Both the position numbers and the translations under genes were made by a program. The notes below the pieces were generated by a model, which did no database searches, had not been told where the DNA came from, and saw only the letters and a list, made by a program, of their open reading frames with translations. Shown piece by piece: positions 7,402-13,250 of a stretch of 13,250 nucleotides of DNA; position 1 is the stretch's first letter, and each line of letters starts with the position of its first letter. The stretch is from Clostridiales bacterium (GTDB lineage: Bacteria > Bacillota > Clostridia > Oscillospirales > Ruminococcaceae): the NCBI GenBank assembly GCA_029007575.1, contig JAQXIB010000029.1, forward strand, positions 1-13,250, written 5' to 3'.

Positions 7402-7431
7402 TGGTAAAGCGAATCCTGCCTGCTTTCGATA

Positions 7432-7457
7432 AAAGGGGCTGCCAAAACAGCCCCTTT
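7432..7457 (-). terminator. Intrinsic terminator of the FakA-like small gene
   Basis: AAAGGGGCTG (7432-7441) pairs perfectly with CAGCCCCTTT (7448-7457) around a 6-nt loop. Read on the minus strand it ends in CCCCTTTTATC, a GC-rich stem with a short U-tract, 20 bp beyond the stop of the 83-residue gene. Confidence 0.75.
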
Positions 7458-7477
7458 GGTGTCTGCCGGGGAGAAAA

Positions 7478-7729
7478 TTATCCTTTCAGTCCTCTGGCCT
7501 GTCTGTCCATATCCTCAATGACGATATCATGGATTTCGCCCAACGAGGCGCAGTATTCCAACACCAGCCAAGGCTCGTTGGTGTGAAAATGGATTTTAAT
7601 CAGATCTTCGTCTCCTACTGCCAACAAGCAATCACCTTTAAAATGACTGATGAAGTATTCGTTAATAGCGTCCTCGTCAAGATCATGTCCCTCAATCAGC
7701 AATTGTGTGTCATATTTGTATTCCAGCAT
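7478..7729 (-). CDS. Stand-alone FakA/YloV middle-domain-like small protein
   Basis: An 83-residue cytoplasmic protein resembling only the middle part of the DAK-type fatty acid kinase subunit FakA (YloV). The matching stretch is YDTQLLIEG at the start, then GDCLLAVGDEDLIKIHFHTNEPW and VLEYCASLGEIHDIVIEDM, which parallels the (Y)CTEF...VGDxDLVKVHVHTxxPGxVLxYxxxxGEL...IKIENM block of FakA. Neither the ATP-binding DhaL-like domain nor the DegV-like C-terminal domain is present, so kinase activity is not expected. His47 and His49 (HFH) are kept, while the cysteine of the CTEF motif is Asp7 here. AAAGGA lies 8 nt before the ATG; TATAAT on the minus strand at 7784-7779, with TTGCTT 17 bp upstream inside the gdhA terminator, may be its promoter. 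Its role is unknown; fatty acid synthesis genes lie in the same window but are not adjacent. Confidence 0.75.
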   Translation of the reverse strand: MLEYKYDTQLLIEGHDLDEDAINEYFISHFKGDCLLAVGDEDLIKIHFHTNEPWLVLEYCASLGEIHDIVIEDMDRQARGLKG

Positions 7730-7788
7730 ATTATTCTTCCTTTCTTTTTAATGCTTTGTTACTTTTACTGCTATCATCATTATAATGA

Positions 7789-7828
7789 AAAACGCTCCGA
7801 AAAGCAAGCAAACTTTTCGGAGCGTTTT
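7789..7828 (-). terminator. gdhA intrinsic terminator
   Basis: A perfect 16-bp stem, AAAACGCTCCGAAAAG (7789-7804) with CTTTTCGGAGCGTTTT (7813-7828), and an 8-nt loop. On the minus strand it is followed by a T-run and lies 29 bp after the gdhA stop. The A-rich flanks would also let it work from the plus strand. Confidence 0.9.
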
Positions 7829-7838
7829 ATCAATGTTT

Positions 7839-7849
7839 GATTTTAGTAT
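7839..7849. repeat. Orphan end of the 158-bp repeat
   Basis: GATTTTAGTAT here is identical to the terminal 11 bases of both 158-bp elements and of the small hairpin at 348-384. No other part of the element is present. It lies between the gdhA stop and its terminator. It may be an excision scar or a chance match in AT-rich DNA. Confidence 0.3.
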
Positions 7850-7856
7850 TAAATGA

Positions 7857-9209
7857 TTAATATGCAACGCCTTGCGCCAGCATGGATTCTGCAACCTTCA
7901 TGAAGCCGGCAATATTCGCGCCTGCAACCAGATTGCCGGTGCAGCCGTATTTTTCAGCAGCATTGTAGGAATTGTGGAAGATGTTTACCATAATGTTTTT
8001 CAGTTTCGCATCTACCTCTTCCGCGGTCCAGGAGTAGCGCATGGAGTTCTGGCTCATTTCCAAAGCGGAAGTTGCCACGCCGCCTGCGTTTGCAGCTTTC
8101 GCGGGACCAAACAGGACGCCTGCTGCCTGGAATGCGTCAACAGCCTCAGGGGTCGACGGCATGTTAGCGCCTTCGGCGACCGCAATCACGCCGTTTTTGA
8201 TCAGCATTGCAGCTTCTTCGCCGTTGAGTTCATTTTGAGTTGCGCAAGGCAGAGCAATGTCACAAGGAATGCTCCAGATGCCTCTGCAGCCTTCGGTGTA
8301 AACGGAACCGGGTACACGTTTCGCGTATTCGGAGATACGTCCCCGCTCAACCTCTTTGATTTGTTTTACAACATCGAGCTTGATACCGTCGGCATCGTAA
8401 ATATATCCGCAGGAATCAGACAACGCAACTACTTTCGCACCCAATTGCGTTGCTTTCTGGGTTGCGTAGATGGCAACGTTTCCGGAACCGGAGATTACCA
8501 CTGTTTTGCCTTTGAAGGAATCGTTCTTCATCACATTCAGCATTTCCTCGGTGTAATAGCACAGACCGTAACCGGTCGCTTCGGTACGAACCAAAGAACC
8601 GCCGTAGGTCAAACCTTTTCCGGTCAAAACGCCGGTGAACTCATTGCGCAGTCTTTTGTACTGACCGAACAGGTAACCGATTTCACGTGCGCCAACGCCG
8701 ATATCGCCGGCAGGAACGTCGGTATCCGCACCGATATGTTTGGATAACTCAGTCATAAAGCTTTGGCAGAAACGCATGACTTCGTTGTCGGATTTGCCCT
8801 TTGGATCGAAATCGCTTCCGCCCTTACCGCCGCCGATCGGCAGACCGGTCAAGGAGTTTTTATAAATCTGCTCAAAACCTAAGAATTTCATGATGCTCAG
8901 GTTTACGGACGGATGGAAACGCAAACCGCCTTTATAAGGGCCGATTGCAGAGTTAAACTGAACGCGGAAGCCGCGGTTGACCTGAACTTTTCCGTTGTCA
9001 TCTACCCAGGATACCCGGAATTGAATGACTCTTTCGGGCTCAACGATGCGGTCGACAATTCCTGCTTCGATCAGCTTCGGATTTTGTTCGATGACCGGCT
9101 CTAAAGACAGCAGAACTTCTTTGACTGACTGCAGAAATTCCGGCTCGTTAGGATTCCTTTTTACAGTGTTTTCATATACACTGCTTAAGTATTGATTTTT
9201 AATTTCCAT
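7857..9209 (-). CDS. gdhA: NADP-specific glutamate dehydrogenase
   Basis: A 450-residue enzyme of the hexameric bacterial GDH type, which aminates 2-oxoglutarate to glutamate with ammonium and NADPH, assimilating nitrogen in the cytoplasm. The substrate-domain signature LPIGGGKGGSDFDP carries the catalytic Lys129, and Lys93 is in PYKGGLRFHP. The coenzyme domain shows the GSGNVA turn and ALSDSCGYIYD, where the small residue after the second strand (S rather than D/E) fits NADP use. The length is normal. A TTG-initiated frame starts at 9230, but the ATG at 9209 is preferred: GGGAG lies 9 nt before it, inside the longer frame, and the family opening MEIKNQYLSSVYENTVKRNP begins there. It is monocistronic, with its own promoter and terminator. 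Confidence 0.96.
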   Translation of the reverse strand: MEIKNQYLSSVYENTVKRNPNEPEFLQSVKEVLLSLEPVIEQNPKLIEAGIVDRIVEPERVIQFRVSWVDDNGKVQVNRGFRVQFNSAIGPYKGGLRFHPSVNLSIMKFLGFEQIYKNSLTGLPIGGGKGGSDFDPKGKSDNEVMRFCQSFMTELSKHIGADTDVPAGDIGVGAREIGYLFGQYKRLRNEFTGVLTGKGLTYGGSLVRTEATGYGLCYYTEEMLNVMKNDSFKGKTVVISGSGNVAIYATQKATQLGAKVVALSDSCGYIYDADGIKLDVVKQIKEVERGRISEYAKRVPGSVYTEGCRGIWSIPCDIALPCATQNELNGEEAAMLIKNGVIAVAEGANMPSTPEAVDAFQAAGVLFGPAKAANAGGVATSALEMSQNSMRYSWTAEEVDAKLKNIMVNIFHNSYNAAEKYGCTGNLVAGANIAGFMKVAESMLAQGVAY

Positions 9210-9243
9210 GGATTGATTCTCCCTTTCCAATCAAATTATTTTG

Positions 9244-9272
9244 ATTATACAATATTTTGCGCTCTATTGCAA
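9244..9272 (-). promoter_or_regulatory. Sigma-A promoter of gdhA
   Basis: On the minus strand, TATAAT (9249-9244) is preceded after exactly 17 bp by TTGCAA (9272-9267), 4 of 6 matches to the -35 consensus. Transcription would begin near 9237, about 28 nt before the chosen ATG. Confidence 0.8.
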
Positions 9273-9305
9273 TGGTTTTGCAATAATTTTTGCGTTGTGC
9301 TGCAA
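9255..9305. promoter_or_regulatory. Candidate operator of gdhA: inverted plus direct repeat
   Basis: ATTGCAA (9266-9272) and TTGCAAT (9278-9284) form a perfect 7-bp inverted repeat over the -35 box. In addition, TTTTGCGCTCTATTGCAA (9255-9272) recurs as TTTTGCGTTGTGCTGCAA (9288-9305), 14 of 18 identical, offset by 33 bp, about three helical turns. Such spacing suits a dimeric regulator binding two sites on one DNA face. The regulator is not identifiable from this window. Confidence 0.5.
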
Positions 9306-9370
9306 ATATTTTTCATTATGTGTAGTAAATGAGAAAAAAATAAGCGTTTTGATGAAATTTTGCAGGAATC

Positions 9371-9886
9371 TTATTCAAATGTTGCAATTAATTTTGCTAA
9401 TTCTTCTGCCGTTTTCTGCGGCGGCAGAATCTCCCGAAAGCAGATTCCCGCATTTGCCTTATACTGTTTGTGCCGCAGTTCAAATAAGCTTTGCAATTCT
9501 TCTTTGGTGCTTCGTTGGACGATCGGACGGTCAGAATGTTGGATCCGTTGATAACAGATCTCAAACGGAACATCCAGAAATACGACCTTTCCGCTTTGAG
9601 CGGCGAGCGCGGCGTTTTCGGCGGATACAAAAGCGCCTCCGCCGGCAGCGATAACGGCGGGAGTGTGCGTTTTCAACGCGGCAATGCAAGCAGTTTCCAT
9701 TTCCCGAAAGCGCGGCTCGCCGTACTGCGCAAAAATCTGCGGGATTGTGATTTGCTCTTGTTCCTCAATGTAGCTGTCCATGTCGATGAATTCGGTACCG
9801 CAACATTTTGCTAAAGCACGTCCGACTGTGCTTTTTCCGCATCCCATGAAGCCGCATAGCCAAATATGTTGATTAAGCGTGTTCAC
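9371..9886 (-). CDS. aroK: Shikimate kinase
   Basis: A 171-residue cytoplasmic enzyme that phosphorylates shikimate with ATP in chorismate synthesis. The P-loop is GFMGCGKST (residues 12-20), the shikimate-binding FIDMDSYIE has Asp35 and Asp37, Arg59 is in GEPRFRE, the Gly-rich AAGGGAF (80-86) forms the shikimate pocket, and the lid carries DRP (119-121). The frame opens at 9913, but GTG at 9886 is preferred because AGGAGA stands 7 nt before it and the extra N-terminal residues are not family-like. This start lies inside aroE, giving a 14-bp overlap typical of translational coupling. It is the last gene of the fabD-aroE-aroK unit; no clear terminator separates it from the gdhA promoter. Confidence 0.92.
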   Translation of the reverse strand: MNTLNQHIWLCGFMGCGKSTVGRALAKCCGTEFIDMDSYIEEQEQITIPQIFAQYGEPRFREMETACIAALKTHTPAVIAAGGGAFVSAENAALAAQSGKVVFLDVPFEICYQRIQHSDRPIVQRSTKEELQSLFELRHKQYKANAGICFREILPPQKTAEELAKLIATFE

Positions 9887-10709
9887 GGGACAGTCTCCTC
9901 TCCATTTCCGCAATCAGGCAGACAATATCTTCTTCTTTAAATGAAGCATGATTCCAAATTTCATGCGCAACAACCGCCTGCCGTACCAGCATCGCCATGC
10001 CGCCCAGAACGGTGACTCCGTTTTGCCGTGCCATCCTCATCAGCTTTGTTTCGATCGGATTGTATACCGCGTCAAATAAATAAGTGGTTCTTTGTACATC
10101 TTCTTCGCTGACAGGAGCGTTGTCAATGTGGGGAAACATCCCGGCGGGGGTAGCATTGATCATGAGATCATAGGTGCCGGTAATGTGGTCTAACAACACG
10201 GTTCTGACAGAGGCGGAAGGCTTAAGCCGGCGGATTTCTTCTGTCACTTTTTGCGCCAAATTCAGATTATTGGGGCGGACGGCAATGGTGAGCTCGCCGC
10301 CTTGTAATGCGGTTTCAATCGCCATCATTCTCCCGACTCCGCCACATCCCAACAACAATACGCGGGAATATAAGGAAGCGCCGAGCTGATTGACGGAGGC
10401 GGTAAAGCCGGCAACATCGGTATTGTAACCAACTGCTTCGCCGTCGCATTTGACGAGATTGACAGCACCATATAAAGAAGCTTTTTCATCCAGCCGATCC
10501 AAATATTTCATCATTTCGACTTTATGCGGAATCGTAATGTTAAAACCGGATAGATTTTTCAGCATGGCGATATTGTCATTTAGTTGATGCGGCGGAATTT
10601 CAAATACGTCGTATTGTGCGTCGCAATGGTACAACGCAAAGAGCGCGTTGTGAATCGGAGGGGACATGGTGTGCCCCAGCGGATAACCCAGTAAACCGTA
10701 TTTTTTCAA
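9873..10709 (-). CDS. aroE: Shikimate dehydrogenase
   Basis: A 278-residue cytoplasmic oxidoreductase that reduces 3-dehydroshikimate to shikimate. The substrate pocket motif is HTMSPPIHN, the catalytic lysine lies in NITIPHK (Lys63), and the paired aspartate in GYNTDVAGF is Asp98. The nucleotide turn reads GCGGVGR rather than the usual GAGGAAR, and the NADP-selecting NRTxxR loop reads VRPNNLN. The C-terminal GMAMLVRQA helix is present. An in-frame GTG at 10718 would add three residues, but it sits within the site AAAGGTGA, which is ideally placed 5 nt before TTG at 10709, so TTG is preferred. It is 54 bp after fabD and overlaps aroK. Confidence 0.92.
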   Translation of the reverse strand: MKKYGLLGYPLGHTMSPPIHNALFALYHCDAQYDVFEIPPHQLNDNIAMLKNLSGFNITIPHKVEMMKYLDRLDEKASLYGAVNLVKCDGEAVGYNTDVAGFTASVNQLGASLYSRVLLLGCGGVGRMMAIETALQGGELTIAVRPNNLNLAQKVTEEIRRLKPSASVRTVLLDHITGTYDLMINATPAGMFPHIDNAPVSEEDVQRTTYLFDAVYNPIETKLMRMARQNGVTVLGGMAMLVRQAVVAHEIWNHASFKEEDIVCLIAEMERRLSREHA

Positions 10710-10763
10710 TTTTGTCACCTTTCCTTGTTGGTTTGCTTTTTGCTTTTGTTATTCATCGGTGTA

Positions 10764-11690
10764 TTATTCATTCGTTAGAATCGCATTCAGTGTTTTTTCG
10801 TTTTCGATGTTAACAGCGGTTACATCCTTGAGCGTTTTTTTCACCAGACCGGTCAACACTTTGTTTGGTCCAAGCTCAATAAAGTTTTGATATCCGTTTT
10901 GCTGCATCAATTGCAGTTCTGATACAAATCGAACCGGAGATACAATATGCTTTGCCAGATATGCAGGCATATCGTCGAAATCGGTCAATAAGCCGCCGGT
11001 TACATTGGAGTAGAATTCGACGTTCGGCTTTTTGAAGGAGAGGGATCGAATTTCAGCCGCAAATTGTTCTGCTGCAGGCTGCATCATTTTGCTGTGGAAC
11101 GCCGCGGATACCGCCAAAGGAACCGCGCGTTTGGCTCCGGCGGCAGATAACGCCGTGACCGCTTGCTCCAGCGCGGATGTTTCACCGGCAATCACGGTTT
11201 GCGCCGGTGAGTTATAATTGACCGGCACCACATAGCCCGGTGTTTTTGCGCATATTTCTTCGATTGTTTGCGGCTCAAGCCCTAAGATGGCAACCATACC
11301 GCCTTGGCTGTGTTCTGCGCATTCCTGCATAGCTTCGGAACGGGCTTTGATCGCGCGGAAGCCGTCCTCTACAGACATCATTCCCGATGCGACCATTGCC
11401 GCATATTCACCGAGGGAATGTCCGGCTACCGCCGAACAGGACAGACCTCTGGCTTTCGCCGCCTCCCACGCGACCAGGGAAGTGGCAAAAATAGCAGGTT
11501 GTGAAACAATGGTTTGAGCTAGCCGTGCCTCTTCTCCATGAAAGCAGAGCTCTTTTAAATCGAATCCTAATATATCTGCCGCACACTCATATATTGCCGC
11601 GGATGAAGGCGTCAATGCCGCCAGTTCCTGTCCCATGCCGGAATATTGAGAGCCTTGTCCGGAAAACAGAAATACATTTTTACCCATCAT
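10764..11690 (-). CDS. fabD: Malonyl-CoA:ACP transacylase
   Basis: A 308-residue cytoplasmic enzyme that moves malonyl from CoA to acyl carrier protein for type II fatty acid synthesis. All catalytic elements are present: the oxyanion loop GQGSQ (11-15), nucleophile Ser92 in GHSLGE, Arg117 in IKARSEAMQ, His199 in SAAFHSKMM, and the terminal ELGPNKVLTGL. It is separated from fabH and fabK, which lie on the opposite strand, and is followed by aroE and aroK. The ATG pair at 11690/11687 has no Shine-Dalgarno nearby. The only strong site, AAAGGAGG (11736-11729), serves a 14-codon ORF whose stop overlaps this start, suggesting translational coupling. Confidence 0.95.
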   Translation of the reverse strand: MMGKNVFLFSGQGSQYSGMGQELAALTPSSAAIYECAADILGFDLKELCFHGEEARLAQTIVSQPAIFATSLVAWEAAKARGLSCSAVAGHSLGEYAAMVASGMMSVEDGFRAIKARSEAMQECAEHSQGGMVAILGLEPQTIEEICAKTPGYVVPVNYNSPAQTVIAGETSALEQAVTALSAAGAKRAVPLAVSAAFHSKMMQPAAEQFAAEIRSLSFKKPNVEFYSNVTGGLLTDFDDMPAYLAKHIVSPVRFVSELQLMQQNGYQNFIELGPNKVLTGLVKKTLKDVTAVNIENEKTLNAILTNE

Positions 11691-11724
11691 TTTTTGGAAT
11701 GCTTTCGGAAATATACGAAAACAT
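11680..11724 (-). CDS. Putative 14-aa leader peptide upstream of fabD
   Basis: ATG at 11724 follows the best Shine-Dalgarno of the region (AAAGGAGG, 4 nt upstream) and encodes MFSYISESIPKNDG, ending with TAA at 11682-11680. The last 11 nt overlap the start of fabD, which lies in another frame and lacks its own ribosome-binding site. A ribosome finishing the leader would be placed directly on the fabD ATG. The fabD frame has no start codon nearer to the site. Alternatives are a sequencing indel that hides a longer FabD N-terminus, although FabD normally begins at GKNVFLFSGQG, or a fabD start with weak initiation. Confidence 0.45.
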   Translation of the reverse strand: MFSYISESIPKNDG

Positions 11725-11783
11725 TCTTCCTCCTTTCGCTTGTCAGATGACGCCTGTAAAAATCATTACTATAGACATCATCC

Positions 11784-11813
11784 AAAATTTAATTTGATAA
11801 TTTGTTAAATTTT
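11784..11813. promoter_or_regulatory. Inverted repeat in the fabD-fabH divergent region
   Basis: AAAATTTAA (11784-11792) and TTAAATTTT (11805-11813) are perfect 9-bp complements around 12 bp. It lies just upstream, on the minus strand, of a TATAGT (11773-11768) that may be the fabD -10 box; no good -35 is visible. The sequence does not match the FapR or FabT operators I know. Confidence 0.4.
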
Positions 11814-11819
11814 TACTAT

Positions 11820-11843
11820 AAATCAACGCAAAAAAATTGATTT
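11820..11843. promoter_or_regulatory. Second inverted repeat in the fabD-fabH divergent region
   Basis: AAATCAA (11820-11826) and TTGATTT (11837-11843) are perfect 7-bp complements around 10 bp, 6 bp beyond the first inverted repeat. They may form a tandem operator for divergent control of fatty acid genes, or may be by-products of an AT-rich control region. Confidence 0.35.
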
Positions 11844-11933
11844 TTGACCTTGACTTTTTTGTTAATTCCGACGTCTAAGATGTAAAATAACTATAAACTT
11901 TACAGAACAATCTCAAATCAGGGGGTTTTTTTC

Positions 11934-11962
11934 TTGACATTATTCTCCATTCACACTAGAAT
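11934..11962 (+). promoter_or_regulatory. Sigma-A promoter for fabH
   Basis: TTGACA (11934-11939), a perfect -35, a 17-bp spacer and TAGAAT (11957-11962), 5 of 6 matches to the -10 consensus. Transcription would begin near 11969, leaving a 5' leader of about 175 nt before fabH. This is the strongest promoter seen in the window. Confidence 0.82.
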
Positions 11963-12142
11963 AAAAATGTCAGTCGATGTCCTGAAATTACTATTATCAT
12001 ATCACAAGATATTCGTATTTGGCAACAGGTTTATTTCGATTTTTCAATCAAACAAATCAAAAAGGATCTGTGTTTTAGCTATATTTTATGTCAAGAAAGG
12101 AACTCGGGCAGGATAGAAATGCAGGAGTTACGGTGAGAGAAA

Positions 12143-13144
12143 ATGTTGGGCATATCAATCAGAGGAACCGGCATGTGTTTGCCGGAAACGGTGGCTTCCA
12201 ATGAAGACTATACCAAAATTGTTGACACATCGGATGAATGGATCCGTACCAGGACCGGGATGCGCGAACGGCATATCAGCGACGGATCTCCGGAATATCT
12301 AATGAGTGTACAATCTGCGAAAGAAGCAATTGCCGATGCCGGACTGACGGCGGAGGATATTGATTTAATTATTCATACCAGTGTGACGCCGGACTATATC
12401 ACGCCTTCTATGTCCTGTATCGTACAGGGGTTGCTGGGGGCTTCCAATGCTGCGTGTATCGACATTAACTGCGCTTGTGCGGCTTTTGTTTACGCATTGG
12501 ATATGGCTCGGCGTTATTTAATTACCGGGGATCACAAAAACATTTTGATTATCTCCACAGAATTGTTATCCAAAATTACCGATTATGAGGATCGTTCTAC
12601 CTGTGTATTATTCGGAGACGGTTCGGCAAGCTGTGTCGTGTCTGCCTCCGAAGGGCTGTTCGCTTCTTATTTGGGCGCTGACGGAACAGGGGCACATACC
12701 CTGTTTGCCAGAAGCTTTCCGATCGACAATGTCTTTTCGGAGGTAAAATCCTTACGTGATTTTGACGGCTTTGTGGACTGGAAAGAACGTAAAATTTACA
12801 TGGATGGCAGAGAGGTTTACAAGTTTGCAACCAAGGCGATGGCGGACGCAGTACAAAAAGCGGCTGAAAAAGCGGGTATTTCTGTGGAGGAAATTGACCA
12901 TATTGCGGCGCATCAAGCCAATATTCGTATTTTGGAAACCGCCGCTTCCAAGTTGAATTTACCTTTGGAGAAATTTTACACCAATTTGGAGCATTACGGA
13001 AACACCTCCAGTGCCTCTATTCCGATTTGTTTGAATGAAATGAATCGAAAGGGAATCTTGAAAAAAGGCGATAAGGTTTGTGTGGTCGGTTTCGGCGCGG
13101 GATTGATCTACGGTGCGGCGATTTTTGAATGGAATAAGGATTAG
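12143..13144 (+). CDS. fabH: Beta-ketoacyl-ACP synthase III
   Basis: A 333-residue cytoplasmic condensing enzyme that starts fatty acid synthesis by joining an acyl-CoA to malonyl-ACP. The thiolase-fold triad is complete: Cys112 (NCACAAF), His257 (AAHQANIRI) and Asn287 (YGNTSSASIP); DEWIRTRTGMRERHI near the N-terminus and the final VGFGAGLIYGAAIF are typical. The nucleophile motif is unusual: FabH proteins normally read AACSGF, but here the two residues after the Cys are Ala-Ala and an extra Cys (110) precedes it. GGTGA (12132-12136) lies 6 nt before the ATG. fabK follows after 36 bp, without acpP between them. No fabT-like regulator gene precedes it. Confidence 0.94.
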   Translation: MLGISIRGTGMCLPETVASNEDYTKIVDTSDEWIRTRTGMRERHISDGSPEYLMSVQSAKEAIADAGLTAEDIDLIIHTSVTPDYITPSMSCIVQGLLGASNAACIDINCACAAFVYALDMARRYLITGDHKNILIISTELLSKITDYEDRSTCVLFGDGSASCVVSASEGLFASYLGADGTGAHTLFARSFPIDNVFSEVKSLRDFDGFVDWKERKIYMDGREVYKFATKAMADAVQKAAEKAGISVEEIDHIAAHQANIRILETAASKLNLPLEKFYTNLEHYGNTSSASIPICLNEMNRKGILKKGDKVCVVGFGAGLIYGAAIFEWNKD

Positions 13145-13180
13145 CATTTGATGGAATCTGAAAAAGGGATGGTAATTGCG

Positions 13181-13250
13181 ATGAAAACAAGAGTAACAGA
13201 ACTTTTGGGCGTGAAATATCCGATTATCCAAGGCGGTATGGCTTGGGTGG
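13181..13250 (+). CDS. fabK: Enoyl-ACP reductase FabK-type, N-terminus only
   Basis: The first 23 codons of a gene cut by the window edge. They read MKTRVTELLGVKYPIIQGGMAWV, the opening of the FMN-dependent 2-nitropropane dioxygenase/FabK fold, whose first strand and loop (PIIQGGM) contact FMN. In this family, fatty-acid context separates FabK, the enoyl-ACP reductase of many Firmicutes, from nitronate monooxygenase; the position 36 bp after fabH favours FabK. An in-frame ATG at 13169 exists, but its AAGGG abuts it with no spacer; from 13181 the AAGGG is 12 nt away and the protein start is family-like. Confidence 0.8.
   Translation, partial: MKTRVTELLGVKYPIIQGGMAWV

Larger units (their letters stand above)
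7093..7477. other. Hairpin-rich gap without a convincing gene
   Basis: The 466 bases between the radical SAM gene and the small FakA-like gene hold no gene I can support. Directly after the radical SAM stop, a 26-codon ORF (7012-7092) starts at a TAATG overlap. An 81-codon minus-strand ORF (7116-7361) resembles no family known to me. Bases 7281-7372 form GCGGAT...ATCCGC followed by seven T, enclosing a GGCAA-TCGG-TTGCC hairpin (7329-7342). A 10-bp perfect stem (7372-7401) and a terminator stem (7432-7457) follow. A decayed gene or a small RNA are both possible. Confidence 0.4.

Noticed and set aside
7872..8747. 291-codon plus-strand ORF
   Set aside because: It is antisense to gdhA, whose protein is unmistakable. 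The long open frame results from gdhA codon usage.
9210..9230. TTG start adding seven residues to GdhA
   Set aside because: The GGGAG ribosome-binding site lies inside this extension and correctly serves the ATG at 9209.
11967..12116. 49-codon ORF in the fabH leader
   Set aside because: Its ATG lies at or before the predicted transcription start, so it has no ribosome-binding site, and the peptide resembles no family.

Overview
The window looks like a chromosomal segment of an anaerobic, low-to-mid GC Firmicute of the Clostridia. The signs are a NADP-type glutamate dehydrogenase, the start of a FabK-type enoyl-ACP reductase, a YlmC/YmxH-family sporulation-associated protein, a stand-alone glycyl-radical-activase-like radical SAM protein, purine-rich Shine-Dalgarno sites and GTG/TTG starts. 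No tRNA, rRNA, CRISPR array, phage gene or transposase gene was seen. Most genes are housekeeping or envelope genes in short transcription units on both strands.

Region 1 (1-3273): a MacA-like adaptor and a MacB/FtsX-like permease lie in tandem without an adjacent ATPase, followed by a small YlmC/YmxH PRC-barrel protein. This block is bracketed by two same-orientation copies of a 158-bp, almost fully palindromic repeat (190-347 and 3062-3219, about 92% identical, no indels) with TIR-like ends and a paired-arm base change that suggests a structured RNA or MITE. Region 2 (3312-6054): an AI-2E-family membrane protein (-), a DUF368/PopT-type polyprenyl-phosphate transporter (+), and a flavoredoxin-like flavin reductase (-) whose C-terminal tail overlaps the transporter gene antisense by 141 bp. 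Region 3 (6113-7729): a PflX-like radical SAM protein (+), a hairpin-rich gap of about 460 bp, and a stand-alone 83-aa protein matching only the middle domain of FakA/YloV fatty acid kinase (-).

Region 4 (7789-9305): gdhA (-) with a perfect 16-bp stem terminator and a clear sigma-A promoter overlapped by an inverted repeat and a 33-bp-phased direct repeat. Region 5 (9371-11724): a fabD-aroE-aroK unit (-), where fabD has no good ribosome-binding site of its own and appears translationally coupled to a 14-codon leader ORF. Region 6 (11725-13250): a divergent control region with two perfect inverted repeats and a near-consensus promoter, then fabH and the start of fabK (+).

Functionally, the right half joins type II fatty acid synthesis (fabD, fabH, fabK) and chorismate-pathway genes (aroE, aroK), with fabD separated from fabH-fabK by inversion of strand. 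No clearly new multi-gene system was found. The best leads are the palindromic repeat family, the fabD leader peptide, the single-domain FakA-like protein, the fabH/fabD control region and the gdhA operator.
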